DNA from: Gemmatimonadales bacterium UBA4456
GTDB taxonomy: Bacteria > Gemmatimonadota > Gemmatimonadetes > Longimicrobiales > Gaopeijiaceae
Direction of reading: 5' to 3'
Length of the DNA stretch: 64,000 nt
Assembly (NCBI GenBank): GCA_002390225.1
Contig: DGOW01000075.1
Span: forward strand, 1 to 64,000
Shown here: in pieces, positions 1 through 7,907 of the stretch
Position numbering within the stretch: position 1 is the first letter of the stretch
Layout of the letters: every line of letters starts with the position of its first letter
Made by a program: the position numbers and the translations under genes
Notes under the pieces: model-generated
Database searches by the model: none
The model's input: only the letters and a program-made list of their open reading frames with translations
What the model was told of the DNA's origin: nothing

Positions 1-510
1 CGACGCGAGCTGATCTGCGCTCGACCCGCTGGGCGACACGATCCTGACCTCTCGGATGTCCCGCACGCACCGGACAGCCTCGAGCTGTGTCCGCGCCTGC
101 ACACCGGCTCCGAACAAAGCCACAACCGACGCATCTTCCCTGGCGAGCAGGTCGGCCGCGAGTCCACCGATCGCTCCGGTGCGCAGGGCAGTGAGCCAGG
201 TCCCATCCATGAGCGCCAGCGCTCGACCGGTGACGGGGTCGAGCACCAGCACAACGGCGTGGATCACGGGCAGGTCCATGTCGGCATTCCCGGGGTTCAC
301 GGACACGACCTTCGCCCCGGCCTGCCCCGATGGTTTCATGTACGCGGGCATGAACAGGGACACGCCGTATTCGGTTTCGAGACCGAGCCGGACCGGTACG
401 GTGGCATCTCCTGCGGACAGCGTGGAGAACGCATCGCGCATCGCGTCGATGGCGGCCGGCATGTCTATCGCAGCTCGAACGTCGGATTCCGAGAGGATTC
501 GCATTTGCAT
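1..510 (-). CDS. Ornithine cyclodeaminase / mu-crystallin family protein (C-terminus off window)
   Basis: The reverse strand reads from an ATG at 510 to the left edge, giving the first 170 residues. Family signatures seen are the substrate-loop stretch TALRTGAIGGLAADLLA and the start of the Rossmann dinucleotide site, ALFGAGVQARTQLEAV. Members are NAD(P)-dependent cyclodeaminases or dehydrogenases of amino acids and imino acids. A second in-frame ATG lies two codons in (504), and no strong ribosome site decides between them. It is divergent from a flavin amine oxidase and RidA, which handles enamine/imine intermediates, so a role in amine or imino-acid catabolism is a reasonable inference. 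The exact substrate cannot be read from the sequence. Confidence 0.9.
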   Translation of the reverse strand, partial: MQMRILSESDVRAAIDMPAAIDAMRDAFSTLSAGDATVPVRLGLETEYGVSLFMPAYMKPSGQAGAKVVSVNPGNADMDLPVIHAVVLVLDPVTGRALALMDGTWLTALRTGAIGGLAADLLAREDASVVALFGAGVQARTQLEAVRCVRDIREVRIVSPSGSSADQLAS

Positions 511-571
511 GGTTATGGCGTCGGGTGCAGAGTGCCCTGAATTCTACCGATCAGAAGCCAGGGAGACACGG

Positions 572-1756
572 ATGCAGGTGCAGCCCCTCGACATTGTAGT
601 CGTGGGTGGAGGAGCGTTCGGCGCCGCCTCCGCTCTCGAACTGGCAGAGCGCGGACATCACGTTACCGTGCTCGACCGGACCGCGAGTCCGCACCCGGAT
701 GCCTCTTCGACGGATATCAGCAAGATGATCCGCATGGACTACGGGGCGGACGTCTTCTATCACGAGCTCGCAGAAGCCTCGCTCGATGTGTGGGAGGCCT
801 GGAACGCCGACTGGCCAAGAGCGCTCTATCATCCGGAGGGATTCCTCGTGCTATCGGCGCGTGAAGCCGAACCCGGCAGCTTCGAGTTCGAGAGCGAGCG
901 GGTCCTGCGTGAGCGTGGGTATGACCCGCAACACTTCGACGCGGAGCATCTCCGATCTGTCTGGCCGGTATGGAACGCCGATCGATACCCGGAGGGCTAC
1001 GTTAGCCCTCGCGGAGGATGGGCGGAGAGCGGCGCTGTGGTGGCCCGGCTTCTGAAGCTCGGCCGCGGCGCGGGCGCGGGATTCGTGGCCGGTTCATTTG
1101 CGAGCCTTCTGGAAGACGGCTCACGCGTCTCGGGGGTTCGCTACGTGGCCGAGGATAAGTCGGTGCGCACCTTGAAAGCCGATCGTGTCATTGTCGCGAC
1201 CGGCGCGTGGACGCCCGTCCTCCTGCCCTGGTTGTCGGATGTTCTGAAGCCGGTGGCTCAGCCGGTGGTGCATTACGGGGTCGACGACGCCTCCCGTTGG
1301 CAGAGTCCTGTCTTTCCACCGTTTGCCGCCGACATGGCCGGGTCCGGGTGGTATGGCTTTCCCGCCCTCGACGATGGTCGGATCAAGCTCGGTCACCATG
1401 CCGACGGCTGCGTTGTGGATCCGGAGCACCGCGGCACGGTCTCCGAGGATCACCTCGACCTGGCGCGCGTGTTCCTCGCGGAGTCCCTCCCCGAGCTCGC
1501 TGATGCCCCCGTGGTAGGCACACGGGTGTGTCTCTACTCTGACAGCTTCGACGGAGACCTGTGGATCGGGGAGGACCCCGAACGATCAGGGTTGATCGTC
1601 GCCGCGGGTGGAAGCGGACACGGCTTCAAGTTCACGCCCATGATCGGTAAACTCGTCGCCGACACAATCGAGCGTCGTGAGAACCCATGGCTCCATCGCT
1701 TTGCATGGCGGTCTCTCGCTGAGCCCCGTCAGGAAGCCGCCCGGATGCAGCACTGA
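572..1756 (+). CDS. Sarcosine-oxidase-like FAD-dependent amine oxidoreductase (DAO family)
   Basis: A protein of 394 residues, the size of monomeric sarcosine oxidase. The FAD-binding GGGAFG motif is near residue 12, an SKMIRMDYG stretch resembles the family's SRxxRxxY segment, and the C-terminal AAGGSGHGFKFTPMIG is the characteristic second FAD contact. Cys320 (RVCLYS) sits where monomeric sarcosine oxidase carries the Cys that binds FAD covalently, so covalent flavin is likely. The start is the ATG at 572 behind GGGAGA; the frame stays open upstream only because it shadows the divergent gene. Expected reaction is oxidation of an N-methyl or secondary amino acid to an imine with H2O2 formation. 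RidA follows 21 bp downstream. Confidence 0.88.
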   Translation: MQVQPLDIVVVGGGAFGAASALELAERGHHVTVLDRTASPHPDASSTDISKMIRMDYGADVFYHELAEASLDVWEAWNADWPRALYHPEGFLVLSAREAEPGSFEFESERVLRERGYDPQHFDAEHLRSVWPVWNADRYPEGYVSPRGGWAESGAVVARLLKLGRGAGAGFVAGSFASLLEDGSRVSGVRYVAEDKSVRTLKADRVIVATGAWTPVLLPWLSDVLKPVAQPVVHYGVDDASRWQSPVFPPFAADMAGSGWYGFPALDDGRIKLGHHADGCVVDPEHRGTVSEDHLDLARVFLAESLPELADAPVVGTRVCLYSDSFDGDLWIGEDPERSGLIVAAGGSGHGFKFTPMIGKLVADTIERRENPWLHRFAWRSLAEPRQEAARMQH

Positions 1757-1777
1757 ACCCAAGCAGAAAGGATTCCG

Positions 1778-2158
1778 ATGAAAATCATTAACACGAACAA
1801 GGCAGTCGAACCGGCCGGTCACTACAGTCAGGCCATCGTATACGGTGGTGTCGTGTACGCCGCCGGCGTTCTTGGGAAGGATCCCGAGAACCCCGAGGCC
1901 GATCCAGGGGACGCACGGCAGCAGACCCGACTGGCACTCGCCAATCTCTCCGCTGTGCTCGAGGAGGCCGGATCAGACCTCAACCACGTGATCCGCATGA
2001 CGGTCTACGTCTCAGGTATCGAGCACTGGGGGGCGGTGAACGAGGCGTATGCGGAGGTCATGGGGAGCCACAAGCCCGCACGCGCCATCGTGCCCGTCCA
2101 GAAATTCGTGGAGCCGTACGTAGTGGAGATCGTGGCGACGGCCGCGCTCGGCGGCTGA
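1778..2158 (+). CDS. ridA: RidA family enamine/imine deaminase (YjgF/YER057c/UK114)
   Basis: 126 residues, the usual family length, starting at an ATG behind AGAAAGGA. RidA proteins hydrolyse reactive 2-aminoacrylate and related enamines or imines to ketoacids. The conserved substrate-carboxylate Arg is present in HKPARAIVPVQ and the acidic residue in VEIVATAAL. Placement directly after the flavin amine oxidase suits removal of the imine product or its by-products. Subfamily (RidA proper or Rid1-7) cannot be fixed by eye, since the middle segment differs from Escherichia coli RidA. Confidence 0.9.
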   Translation: MKIINTNKAVEPAGHYSQAIVYGGVVYAAGVLGKDPENPEADPGDARQQTRLALANLSAVLEEAGSDLNHVIRMTVYVSGIEHWGAVNEAYAEVMGSHKPARAIVPVQKFVEPYVVEIVATAALGG

Positions 2159-2162
2159 CCTC

Positions 2163-2450
2163 TCAGGTGCTGAGCCTCGGCAGTATCATGTTGTCGAGGA
2201 AAAGACGATCTCGGGGAGATAGCGACTTCACGCCGTCCAGGTCGACAGAGACGAGAAGGCGCTCCACCTCATCACGGTTGAGCGGGTGCAGTTCAAAGAG
2301 ATCGATGTCACGCCCGCGATCGTGATCTTCCTGTTGGCGCACGCCCAGCGATGAGTAGTGCGAGTTCGGCGCTTCGATCCGTCGGGTTTCGGCGATTTTG
2401 CGCCGTGTACGCTCCTTGTACCACATACGCAAAGCGAATGAGGTGACCAA
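2163..2450 (-). CDS. Small uncharacterised protein, probably frameshifted at its N-terminus
   Basis: A 95-residue frame with a TTG start, or an ATG about eight codons later. After a basic segment (WYKERTRRKIAETRRIE) comes an acidic, helical tail with EVERLL and SLSPRDRLFLDNM, a pattern resembling the short tails (DUF6576 type) I recall on some bacterial rhomboid proteins. An ATG at 2487 in the neighbouring frame encodes a clear membrane anchor (LILPLLIATLGHLIRFAY) that would join naturally to WYKERTRR if one base near 2425 were skipped. I therefore think the native product is one membrane-anchored protein and that the frame is broken by mutation or sequencing error. It is the last gene of the 6848-to-2163 minus-strand operon. 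Function unknown. Confidence 0.55.
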   Translation of the reverse strand: MVTSFALRMWYKERTRRKIAETRRIEAPNSHYSSLGVRQQEDHDRGRDIDLFELHPLNRDEVERLLVSVDLDGVKSLSPRDRLFLDNMILPRLST

Positions 2451-2584
2451 GGGTCGCGATCAACAGCGGCAGAATCAGACTCGTCATCCTCTACACCCGT
2501 TTCGTCGGATCCAGCCGGAGCGGTCTTCTCAGCACCCCGCACGGAATGGCTAGGACGGAATTCGGAGCGGAAAGGTTGCAGCGT

Positions 2585-5092
2585 TCAGAGCCCGCTCGGG
2601 GCCCGCCCGGTTTCCGCACGAGTGGCCTGACGGGCCGATCGAATGGCGAGACGACCGGGGCCGGAAGGCGCCGGGCGAAGAACGGGCCCGGATACGGCTT
2701 CGTCATCTCGAACCTCCAGTACGTAGTCGAAGAGCTCGGGGCGCACATCGACCGCATCTCCACGACTGAACAGCACGATCCTGGGAACCTCACGAAGCAG
2801 TTCTTTGGTGAGGATGAGGGTCCGGATCCGCGCCTCAGCATCCAGAAGGTCGAACGGCTGCTCGAGTGCGAGGCTTGCCACAATCCGTCCGTGAGCGGCG
2901 ATCAGGGAAGCGGCCGCGAGCCGGATGGAGATCCGGCCGACCGAGAGATCCTCCTCGGACAACGGAGTGAGCGCACCCTCGGTCCCCTGCAGCCGTACGG
3001 CTCCATCCTCGAAGGTGAGGGCCAGCACTCGGCCGCCGGACACCCGCGATACAAACCGGGATCCTCGATCGAGTAAGAGGTCCGTCGCCCGCGCGACTCG
3101 GGCTGCCCGGACACGGGTCAGCGCCGCCACCACCGCAGCTTGCGTGTCACTCAGCTCAGGCGGAGGGATGACGACTCCACCCTCGAGCTCATCGAGACGC
3201 GCACGAAGAACCTCCACTCGCTCCGACCCGGCTTCGACCGCTGCGTGAAGGGTCAACGATGCTCGTTCGAGATCCTGCAGATGCTGCGGCTTGAGCTCGA
3301 GCTGCTCCCAGCGACTCTTCCACCAGCTCCCATCCTGCACGACGGACTCCCACTCGTCCCGAAGCTCGGCCAGAACCTCTTCATAGTGAGCCTGCAGCAC
3401 CCGGCCACATGTAGGGCACGGCGCCTCCGGACCTGAAGACTCCATACGACGGATCCGAGTCCGCAACTCGCGAGCACGGTCCCGATATGTGAACAACGTC
3501 GTCTCGGCATCCTGCCGCTCGCGCAGCCAGTCCATGTTCGCGGCCTCGAGATCACCGTCGACCTCCGCAACGTCAGCCCGGGTCGCAAGGAGCTCTCGCT
3601 GCGCTGTGCGAAACTCTGCGGCGACTTGTTCAGGGTCGACCCTGACCGCCCCTCGAACCGGCCGTTCACGCGGCGCGTGGATAGAGGCCGACGGTGCTCG
3701 CGCGCCCATCGACTCCAGAGCCGCGTCGATCAAACCCATACCGCGACTCTCCGCCACCGCATCAATCGCCCGACGAAGAGCACCATCGAGTGTTTCCGCC
3801 TCGGCACCCGCCCACCACGTCGAGATGGCCGAGTCACGCCCCGTGCGACCGGCCCGCGTGAAGAGATCAGCCACCGCCCGGCGCGCTCGACCACCCCCAC
3901 CTAGAATCGCGGTCAGTCCAGACGGAATCGAGGTACTGACGCGCCCGATGCCGGCGACCGTACCGTCGAGCGCATCGATGACGCCAAGTGGTGCATCGAG
4001 GACCGTCGGGGCGTCATCGGGTACGAGTTCCTCAACGAGACTCCGCAGGTCCCCCGTTCGCTGACCATCGTGTTCCAGCTCGGCGAAGACTGCTTCTCGC
4101 ACCTGACGCGCTGCCTCCACAGGTAGCCAGGCAGCGGCAGGGACGTCGATGTCCTTGCCCGCCTCGACGGCAAGGTGGAGGGCCTCACCCCTCAGTATGC
4201 GAAGCGGCTCACCCTGAAGCGCGAGGAGATCATGGGGTCGCGCGCCCTGCAGACGGAGACGAACGATCTTGTCGGTGATTCCGCCCGGCACTTCGCCGAG
4301 CACCTCGTTCACCCGCCTTCGGATCCGCTCCGGATCTCCCGGACCGACCTTGACCGGCGCAAGCGCGACGACAGGCCGACCTGGGATCGGGTGGAAGGCC
4401 ACGTGACCAGATTCGAGATCGACGGTCAGGAACCCTTTCTCGTCGGCGGCCTCGCTCCATGGATCCAGAGCGACCCGCTCCAGAGAACCCGGATAGCGCA
4501 CCCGCCCAGAAAGCTTCGTCCGCCGATGCTCACCCCCGAGCGCCACGTAGTCCCACTCTGTCGGATCGATGAGGATGCCTTCGTCCCCTCCGCGCGCCGC
4601 CTCGGCGTGCATCACCAGGAGATTCCATCGCATACGGGGGTCGGGATCGGGCAGCGCCGGAGCACTGCGCACCACCGCCCGATAAGGCACAAGACAAGCA
4701 TGCAGGCCGAGCCGCTTGATCTCTATGGTGTGCGTCCGCGCGGTCACGGCATCGACGTTCGCAAATGTGTCGAGTACGGCGAGAGCTCCCGGGTCACCCG
4801 CTCGGCGCGGCGTGTCACGTGGTCCGGCGACCATCAGCACCCGGGTCTCCGGCATCGCGGTATTCATCGCCTCCAGGCCCCGGGCAAGCGCCACCACCGC
4901 GCTCGCCGGAGGGTCTGGGCGGTCGAAGACATCACCAGCCACGACCACGACGTCGGGTCGGAGCTCGATAAGCTGCCGGACAGCACGCTCGAAGGTGGCC
5001 GCGACATCACGCTCTCGCATGTCCGTACCGCGATCCACGCGCCCGTAGGCCCGGAATCCGAGGTGCAAGTCGGAAAGGTGTGCGATGATCAC
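2585..5092 (-). CDS. Single-chain Mre11-Rad50-like (SbcD-SbcC/YhaO-YhaN type) protein with degenerate active sites
   Basis: 835 residues. Residues 1-240 follow the Mre11/SbcD phosphoesterase fold: DLHLG (Asp8, His10) and GDVFDRPDPP (Asp54) are intact, but GNHD has become GPRD (90-93) and GHxH has become GGEH (186-189); His162 is kept. Residues 388-410 resemble the first strand and P-loop of a Rad50/RecN head (SGLTAILGGGGRARRA) without the Walker A Lys-Ser/Thr. A coiled-coil region carries CPTC (559-562), a Rad50 zinc-hook pattern. The C-terminus shows a signature-like LSVGR (716-720) and a Walker-B-like LALEQPFDLLDAEAR (741-755) where Asp-Asp is replaced by Glu-Gln. Mre11 and Rad50 are normally separate subunits. 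The start overlaps the stop of the upstream membrane gene by four bases (ATGA). A structural DNA-end tether or regulator is possible; a conventional nuclease-ATPase looks unlikely. Confidence 0.85.
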   Translation of the reverse strand: MIIAHLSDLHLGFRAYGRVDRGTDMRERDVAATFERAVRQLIELRPDVVVVAGDVFDRPDPPASAVVALARGLEAMNTAMPETRVLMVAGPRDTPRRAGDPGALAVLDTFANVDAVTARTHTIEIKRLGLHACLVPYRAVVRSAPALPDPDPRMRWNLLVMHAEAARGGDEGILIDPTEWDYVALGGEHRRTKLSGRVRYPGSLERVALDPWSEAADEKGFLTVDLESGHVAFHPIPGRPVVALAPVKVGPGDPERIRRRVNEVLGEVPGGITDKIVRLRLQGARPHDLLALQGEPLRILRGEALHLAVEAGKDIDVPAAAWLPVEAARQVREAVFAELEHDGQRTGDLRSLVEELVPDDAPTVLDAPLGVIDALDGTVAGIGRVSTSIPSGLTAILGGGGRARRAVADLFTRAGRTGRDSAISTWWAGAEAETLDGALRRAIDAVAESRGMGLIDAALESMGARAPSASIHAPRERPVRGAVRVDPEQVAAEFRTAQRELLATRADVAEVDGDLEAANMDWLRERQDAETTLFTYRDRARELRTRIRRMESSGPEAPCPTCGRVLQAHYEEVLAELRDEWESVVQDGSWWKSRWEQLELKPQHLQDLERASLTLHAAVEAGSERVEVLRARLDELEGGVVIPPPELSDTQAAVVAALTRVRAARVARATDLLLDRGSRFVSRVSGGRVLALTFEDGAVRLQGTEGALTPLSEEDLSVGRISIRLAAASLIAAHGRIVASLALEQPFDLLDAEARIRTLILTKELLREVPRIVLFSRGDAVDVRPELFDYVLEVRDDEAVSGPVLRPAPSGPGRLAIRSARQATRAETGRAPSGL

Positions 5093-6363
5093 GAGGCTGA
5101 CCCTCCGTTAGGTCCTGCCGTCATCTCCTCGCTGAGCGGGGTACGCGAGAACAACGTCACGACCGCTCCATCACCCGATACCTCGAGCTTCGCTGAATGC
5201 CAGTCCTTCACCTCATTCGGGGGTGGATCGAAGCTGTGAGGACCCAGCGCCACAACACCCGACGGTGAGAGTGCGTCGAGCATCTGCCACAGACTCGCAC
5301 GAGAGAGCCCCCAAAGTCCTCCGAGAGGAGCAAGCGCATCGAGGTCTACAACGATCAGGTCGTACGTCGTCCGTACGGACCCGATGAGATCGTCGAGATT
5401 ACCGACCGCTACCACCTGCCGATCCTGAGAACCCACTACCAACCCGGTGTCGAAGTACTCTCGGCCAAGCTCGATCACCGCAGCGATTCGCTCGGCGACG
5501 TCGACATCGGCGAGCGAATGCTCTCGAGTCACTGTTCTCGGCGCAGAAGACGCACCGCCTCCCACATGGAACACACGCCAGGGTGTTTCGGGTGGCGGCA
5601 TCAGAGAACGCACGACCAGAACGTCCCAGGGCGTCGCTGATCCTCCATCCCCTAAGCCCTTCACTCTGCGCCGAAAGGCACCCTCGAAGAGCTCGACCTG
5701 CGCAACGTTCTCGGCATCCAGATGACGCTCCTGAACCCGGATCTCACCGCCACGCGACGGACGGCGGGCTTTGACCACGATCTCCGTTCGGGCCCCGAGC
5801 ACAGAGCCGTAGATCATGCCTGCCGCAGAGAGAAGAACGAGGCACCCGACCAGCATGGTTCCAGGCATAGGCACACGCGGAAGCAGGAACCCGGTGAGCA
5901 CGAAGCCGAAAGCTGCACCCACGGCGGCGGCGGTGGCCGGCGCGGACAGCCGGCCACCCTCGTCGGTCACAGCGGCTGAGGTGATCCCACCCAGCACCGT
6001 ACCCGCGGCGTAGAGGGGAAACGCACCCATAACTACGAGACCGAGCGCCTGCCCGAGTCGGCCCTCAGCTAGAACAGGCAGGAACGGCCAGGCAGATCCA
6101 TAGGTCGCCGCGACGAGGAAGGCGATGAGGCCAAGGATCCATCGATGCCGAACGCGCTCGACCAGGTCACGCCCGGGAGCAGGAGCACTCCAGAGGCCGA
6201 CGGCAAAGGCGAAACCTTCTACACCCAGCACGGTGGTCAGGGATCGCACAAGTCCAGGCCCTCCATACAAGAGCAGGGACAGCGCGACCTCAGCCGCGAT
6301 CGCGGCTGCAGCGCCCACGAAGAGCGGGGGGGCCCACTCCAGTCGCGGGGGTCGGGAGGTCAT
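5089..6363 (-). CDS. Multi-pass membrane protein with degenerate spermidine-synthase-like domain
   Basis: 424 residues. The N-terminal 200 residues hold about six hydrophobic segments (for example FVGAAAAIAAEVALSLLLYG). The C-terminal half has a SpeE-like Rossmann pattern: RVFHVGGGASSAPRT, ADVDVAERIAAVIELGREYF and YDLIVVDLDALAPLGG. In true aminopropyltransferases the first motif is GGGDG and the catalytic one is D(S/T)(S/T)DP; both are altered, so polyamine synthesis is doubtful. Membrane-fused SpeE-like proteins are widespread and largely uncharacterised. The gene overlaps both neighbours by ATGA, so translation is probably coupled with the flavin reductase upstream and the Mre11-Rad50-like protein downstream. 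Confidence 0.75.
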   Translation of the reverse strand: MTSRPPRLEWAPPLFVGAAAAIAAEVALSLLLYGGPGLVRSLTTVLGVEGFAFAVGLWSAPAPGRDLVERVRHRWILGLIAFLVAATYGSAWPFLPVLAEGRLGQALGLVVMGAFPLYAAGTVLGGITSAAVTDEGGRLSAPATAAAVGAAFGFVLTGFLLPRVPMPGTMLVGCLVLLSAAGMIYGSVLGARTEIVVKARRPSRGGEIRVQERHLDAENVAQVELFEGAFRRRVKGLGDGGSATPWDVLVVRSLMPPPETPWRVFHVGGGASSAPRTVTREHSLADVDVAERIAAVIELGREYFDTGLVVGSQDRQVVAVGNLDDLIGSVRTTYDLIVVDLDALAPLGGLWGLSRASLWQMLDALSPSGVVALGPHSFDPPPNEVKDWHSAKLEVSGDGAVVTLFSRTPLSEEMTAGPNGGSAS

Positions 6364-6848
6364 CCGCCCAACGAGCTGAGGCGGCCCCTTTGGTAGACGA
6401 GCGCGTTTCGCCCGGTCACTACCGAGTGTTCTACACGACCGATGAGGATCGAATGATCTCCTCCGGCCAGCACTTCATGGCGAGAACACTCGAGCCAGGC
6501 CATCGCCCCTCCAATGAGCGGCGCCCCGAGCAATCCGGCCGCCCAATCGAGCTCATGAAAGCGGCCCTCCGATGGGTCGGTGGCAAAACGATCCGCGATC
6601 GCGCCCTGGTCACCCGCCAGAAGGCTGACCGAAAACGCCTTCGAGGCGATCAGGCGATCGTGCGAAGCCGAGGAGTGTCCAATGCACAACAGCACTAGCG
6701 GTGGATCAAGCGAAAGCGAGGTGAACGAGTTCACGGTCAGACCGAAGGGCTCACCCTCCCCCTCCCGCGCCGCAACGATCGTGACGCCGGTCGGGTACGA
6801 GCTCATCACCTCGCGGAGCGAGGCGTCTCGGTCCGTTTGCTGGTCCAT
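6360..6848 (-). CDS. Flavin reductase-like, FMN-binding split-barrel protein
   Basis: 162 residues from the ATG at 6848; the frame is open further upstream but that part is arginine- and proline-rich and not credible. Family features are YPTGVTIVA near residue 17, GLTVNSFTSLSLDPPLVLLC, and FSVSLLAGDQ. Such proteins (HpaC/RutF type) reduce free FMN or FAD with NAD(P)H for a partner oxygenase or act as flavin-binding oxidoreductases. No oxygenase is adjacent. It is first in the minus-strand operon and its stop overlaps the start of the next gene by four bases. The lipoprotein gene at 6938 is divergent, so the promoter should lie in the 90 bp between them. Confidence 0.85.
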   Translation of the reverse strand: MDQQTDRDASLREVMSSYPTGVTIVAAREGEGEPFGLTVNSFTSLSLDPPLVLLCIGHSSASHDRLIASKAFSVSLLAGDQGAIADRFATDPSEGRFHELDWAAGLLGAPLIGGAMAWLECSRHEVLAGGDHSILIGRVEHSVVTGRNALVYQRGRLSSLGG

Positions 6849-6937
6849 GCTCAGCTTGCTCACCGGGGGGGCCACACTAGCTTGTCCTTCCGTACCCCGG
6901 TCAGAGTACGACAACGCCTGGCAACGCCAAGGGATTG

Positions 6938-7906
6938 ATGCGAAAGCACTTACTAGTGGTGGCGGTGATCTTAACCGCGGGTACCGGCTGCGACAACGTG
7001 GAGTTCGGGGGCATTCAGGTCGCCCTTCGGTCACCCGAACCCGCAGCACAGCCGGTGGGCGTGGGCGTCGAAACGTCGGCAACCACGGGACTGGTCAACG
7101 TGCACGAGCCTCTGCTCCTGGCTGGCGTCCGGGATGGCGCACGCGGGCGTTTCGTAGTCGTGGGAGAGGTGCATCCGGATGCCCTGCGCCCGTTCCCGGA
7201 TCCCCGCTTCGCAGACGATGCAGATCGCATCGCGGAGCTGGCAGCTCCGGGTACGGAGTGGGCCGTGTTCTCCGAGGGCGTGCGCGTCGGGCGCCTCATC
7301 GTGGAATCTTCGAGGACAGCCATCGGGTACTGCGGCTCGCGAACCGAGATCAACGGGGTGGTGGAACTGGTCGCCACCGCGTCGGACGCAGAACGCCTGC
7401 TTGCGATGCCCGCTTCTGAGGTCGATCAGGTATACGAGGAGTACCGAACCATCTCTCACGTGTACGACCAGCGCGTCGCGACCCTCGCGATTGCAGGGGA
7501 CGCGATCCCGAGGTACGGCGCCCGATGGCCTGAGCTTGGGACGCTCGATGCCAGGGATCACCTCCAGGCGTTCCAGCTTCGCAACACACCTGGCGAATCG
7601 GTGGCGGCTACCTTCCTGATCGACGACCAGCTCGAGATCGGAGCGCCGGGCCAGCGAGCCTATTCCCTGTTCGTCCTGGGCCATCAGGGTGACGCCGGGT
7701 ATGCCGAGGCGTACTCCTGGTATCACGACGCGGCGACAGACGGCAAAGCAGCCCCTCGTTACTTCGACCACCTGGACTGGGACGGAGACGGTGCAGACGA
7801 GATCCTGCTGGACGTCTTCGGTAATGACCAGCGTTGGTTCGCCGCACTGAGCAGAGCAGAGGACGGCTGGGTCCGCAGCTACCAGGACAGCTGCGGCGAC
7901 GCCTGA
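6938..7906 (+). CDS. Putative lipoprotein of unknown function
   Basis: 322 residues. A lipoprotein signal peptide is visible (MRKHLLVVAVILTAGTGC), with Cys19 as the probable lipidated residue. The body has no enzyme motif that I recognise. Near the C-terminus DHLDWDGDGADEILLDVFG resembles the acidic D-x-D-G-D loops of FG-GAP/VCBS-type calcium sites. The ATG at 6938 is preferred to the in-frame TTG at 6935 because AAGGG ends only one base before the TTG. It is divergent from the flavin reductase and convergent with rsgA, whose stop lies one base beyond its own. Confidence 0.7.
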   Translation: MRKHLLVVAVILTAGTGCDNVEFGGIQVALRSPEPAAQPVGVGVETSATTGLVNVHEPLLLAGVRDGARGRFVVVGEVHPDALRPFPDPRFADDADRIAELAAPGTEWAVFSEGVRVGRLIVESSRTAIGYCGSRTEINGVVELVATASDAERLLAMPASEVDQVYEEYRTISHVYDQRVATLAIAGDAIPRYGARWPELGTLDARDHLQAFQLRNTPGESVAATFLIDDQLEIGAPGQRAYSLFVLGHQGDAGYAEAYSWYHDAATDGKAAPRYFDHLDWDGDGADEILLDVFGNDQRWFAALSRAEDGWVRSYQDSCGDA

Positions 7907-7907
7907 C

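Noticed and set aside
56..571. N-terminal extension of the sarcosine-oxidase-like frame
   Set aside because: It is antisense to the ornithine cyclodeaminase-like gene, lacks a domain and precedes a proper RBS and ATG at 572.
4175..5239. Long plus-strand frame of 354 codons
   Set aside because: Antisense to the Mre11-Rad50-like gene, low-complexity Arg/His-rich composition, no RBS; a GC-rich shadow.
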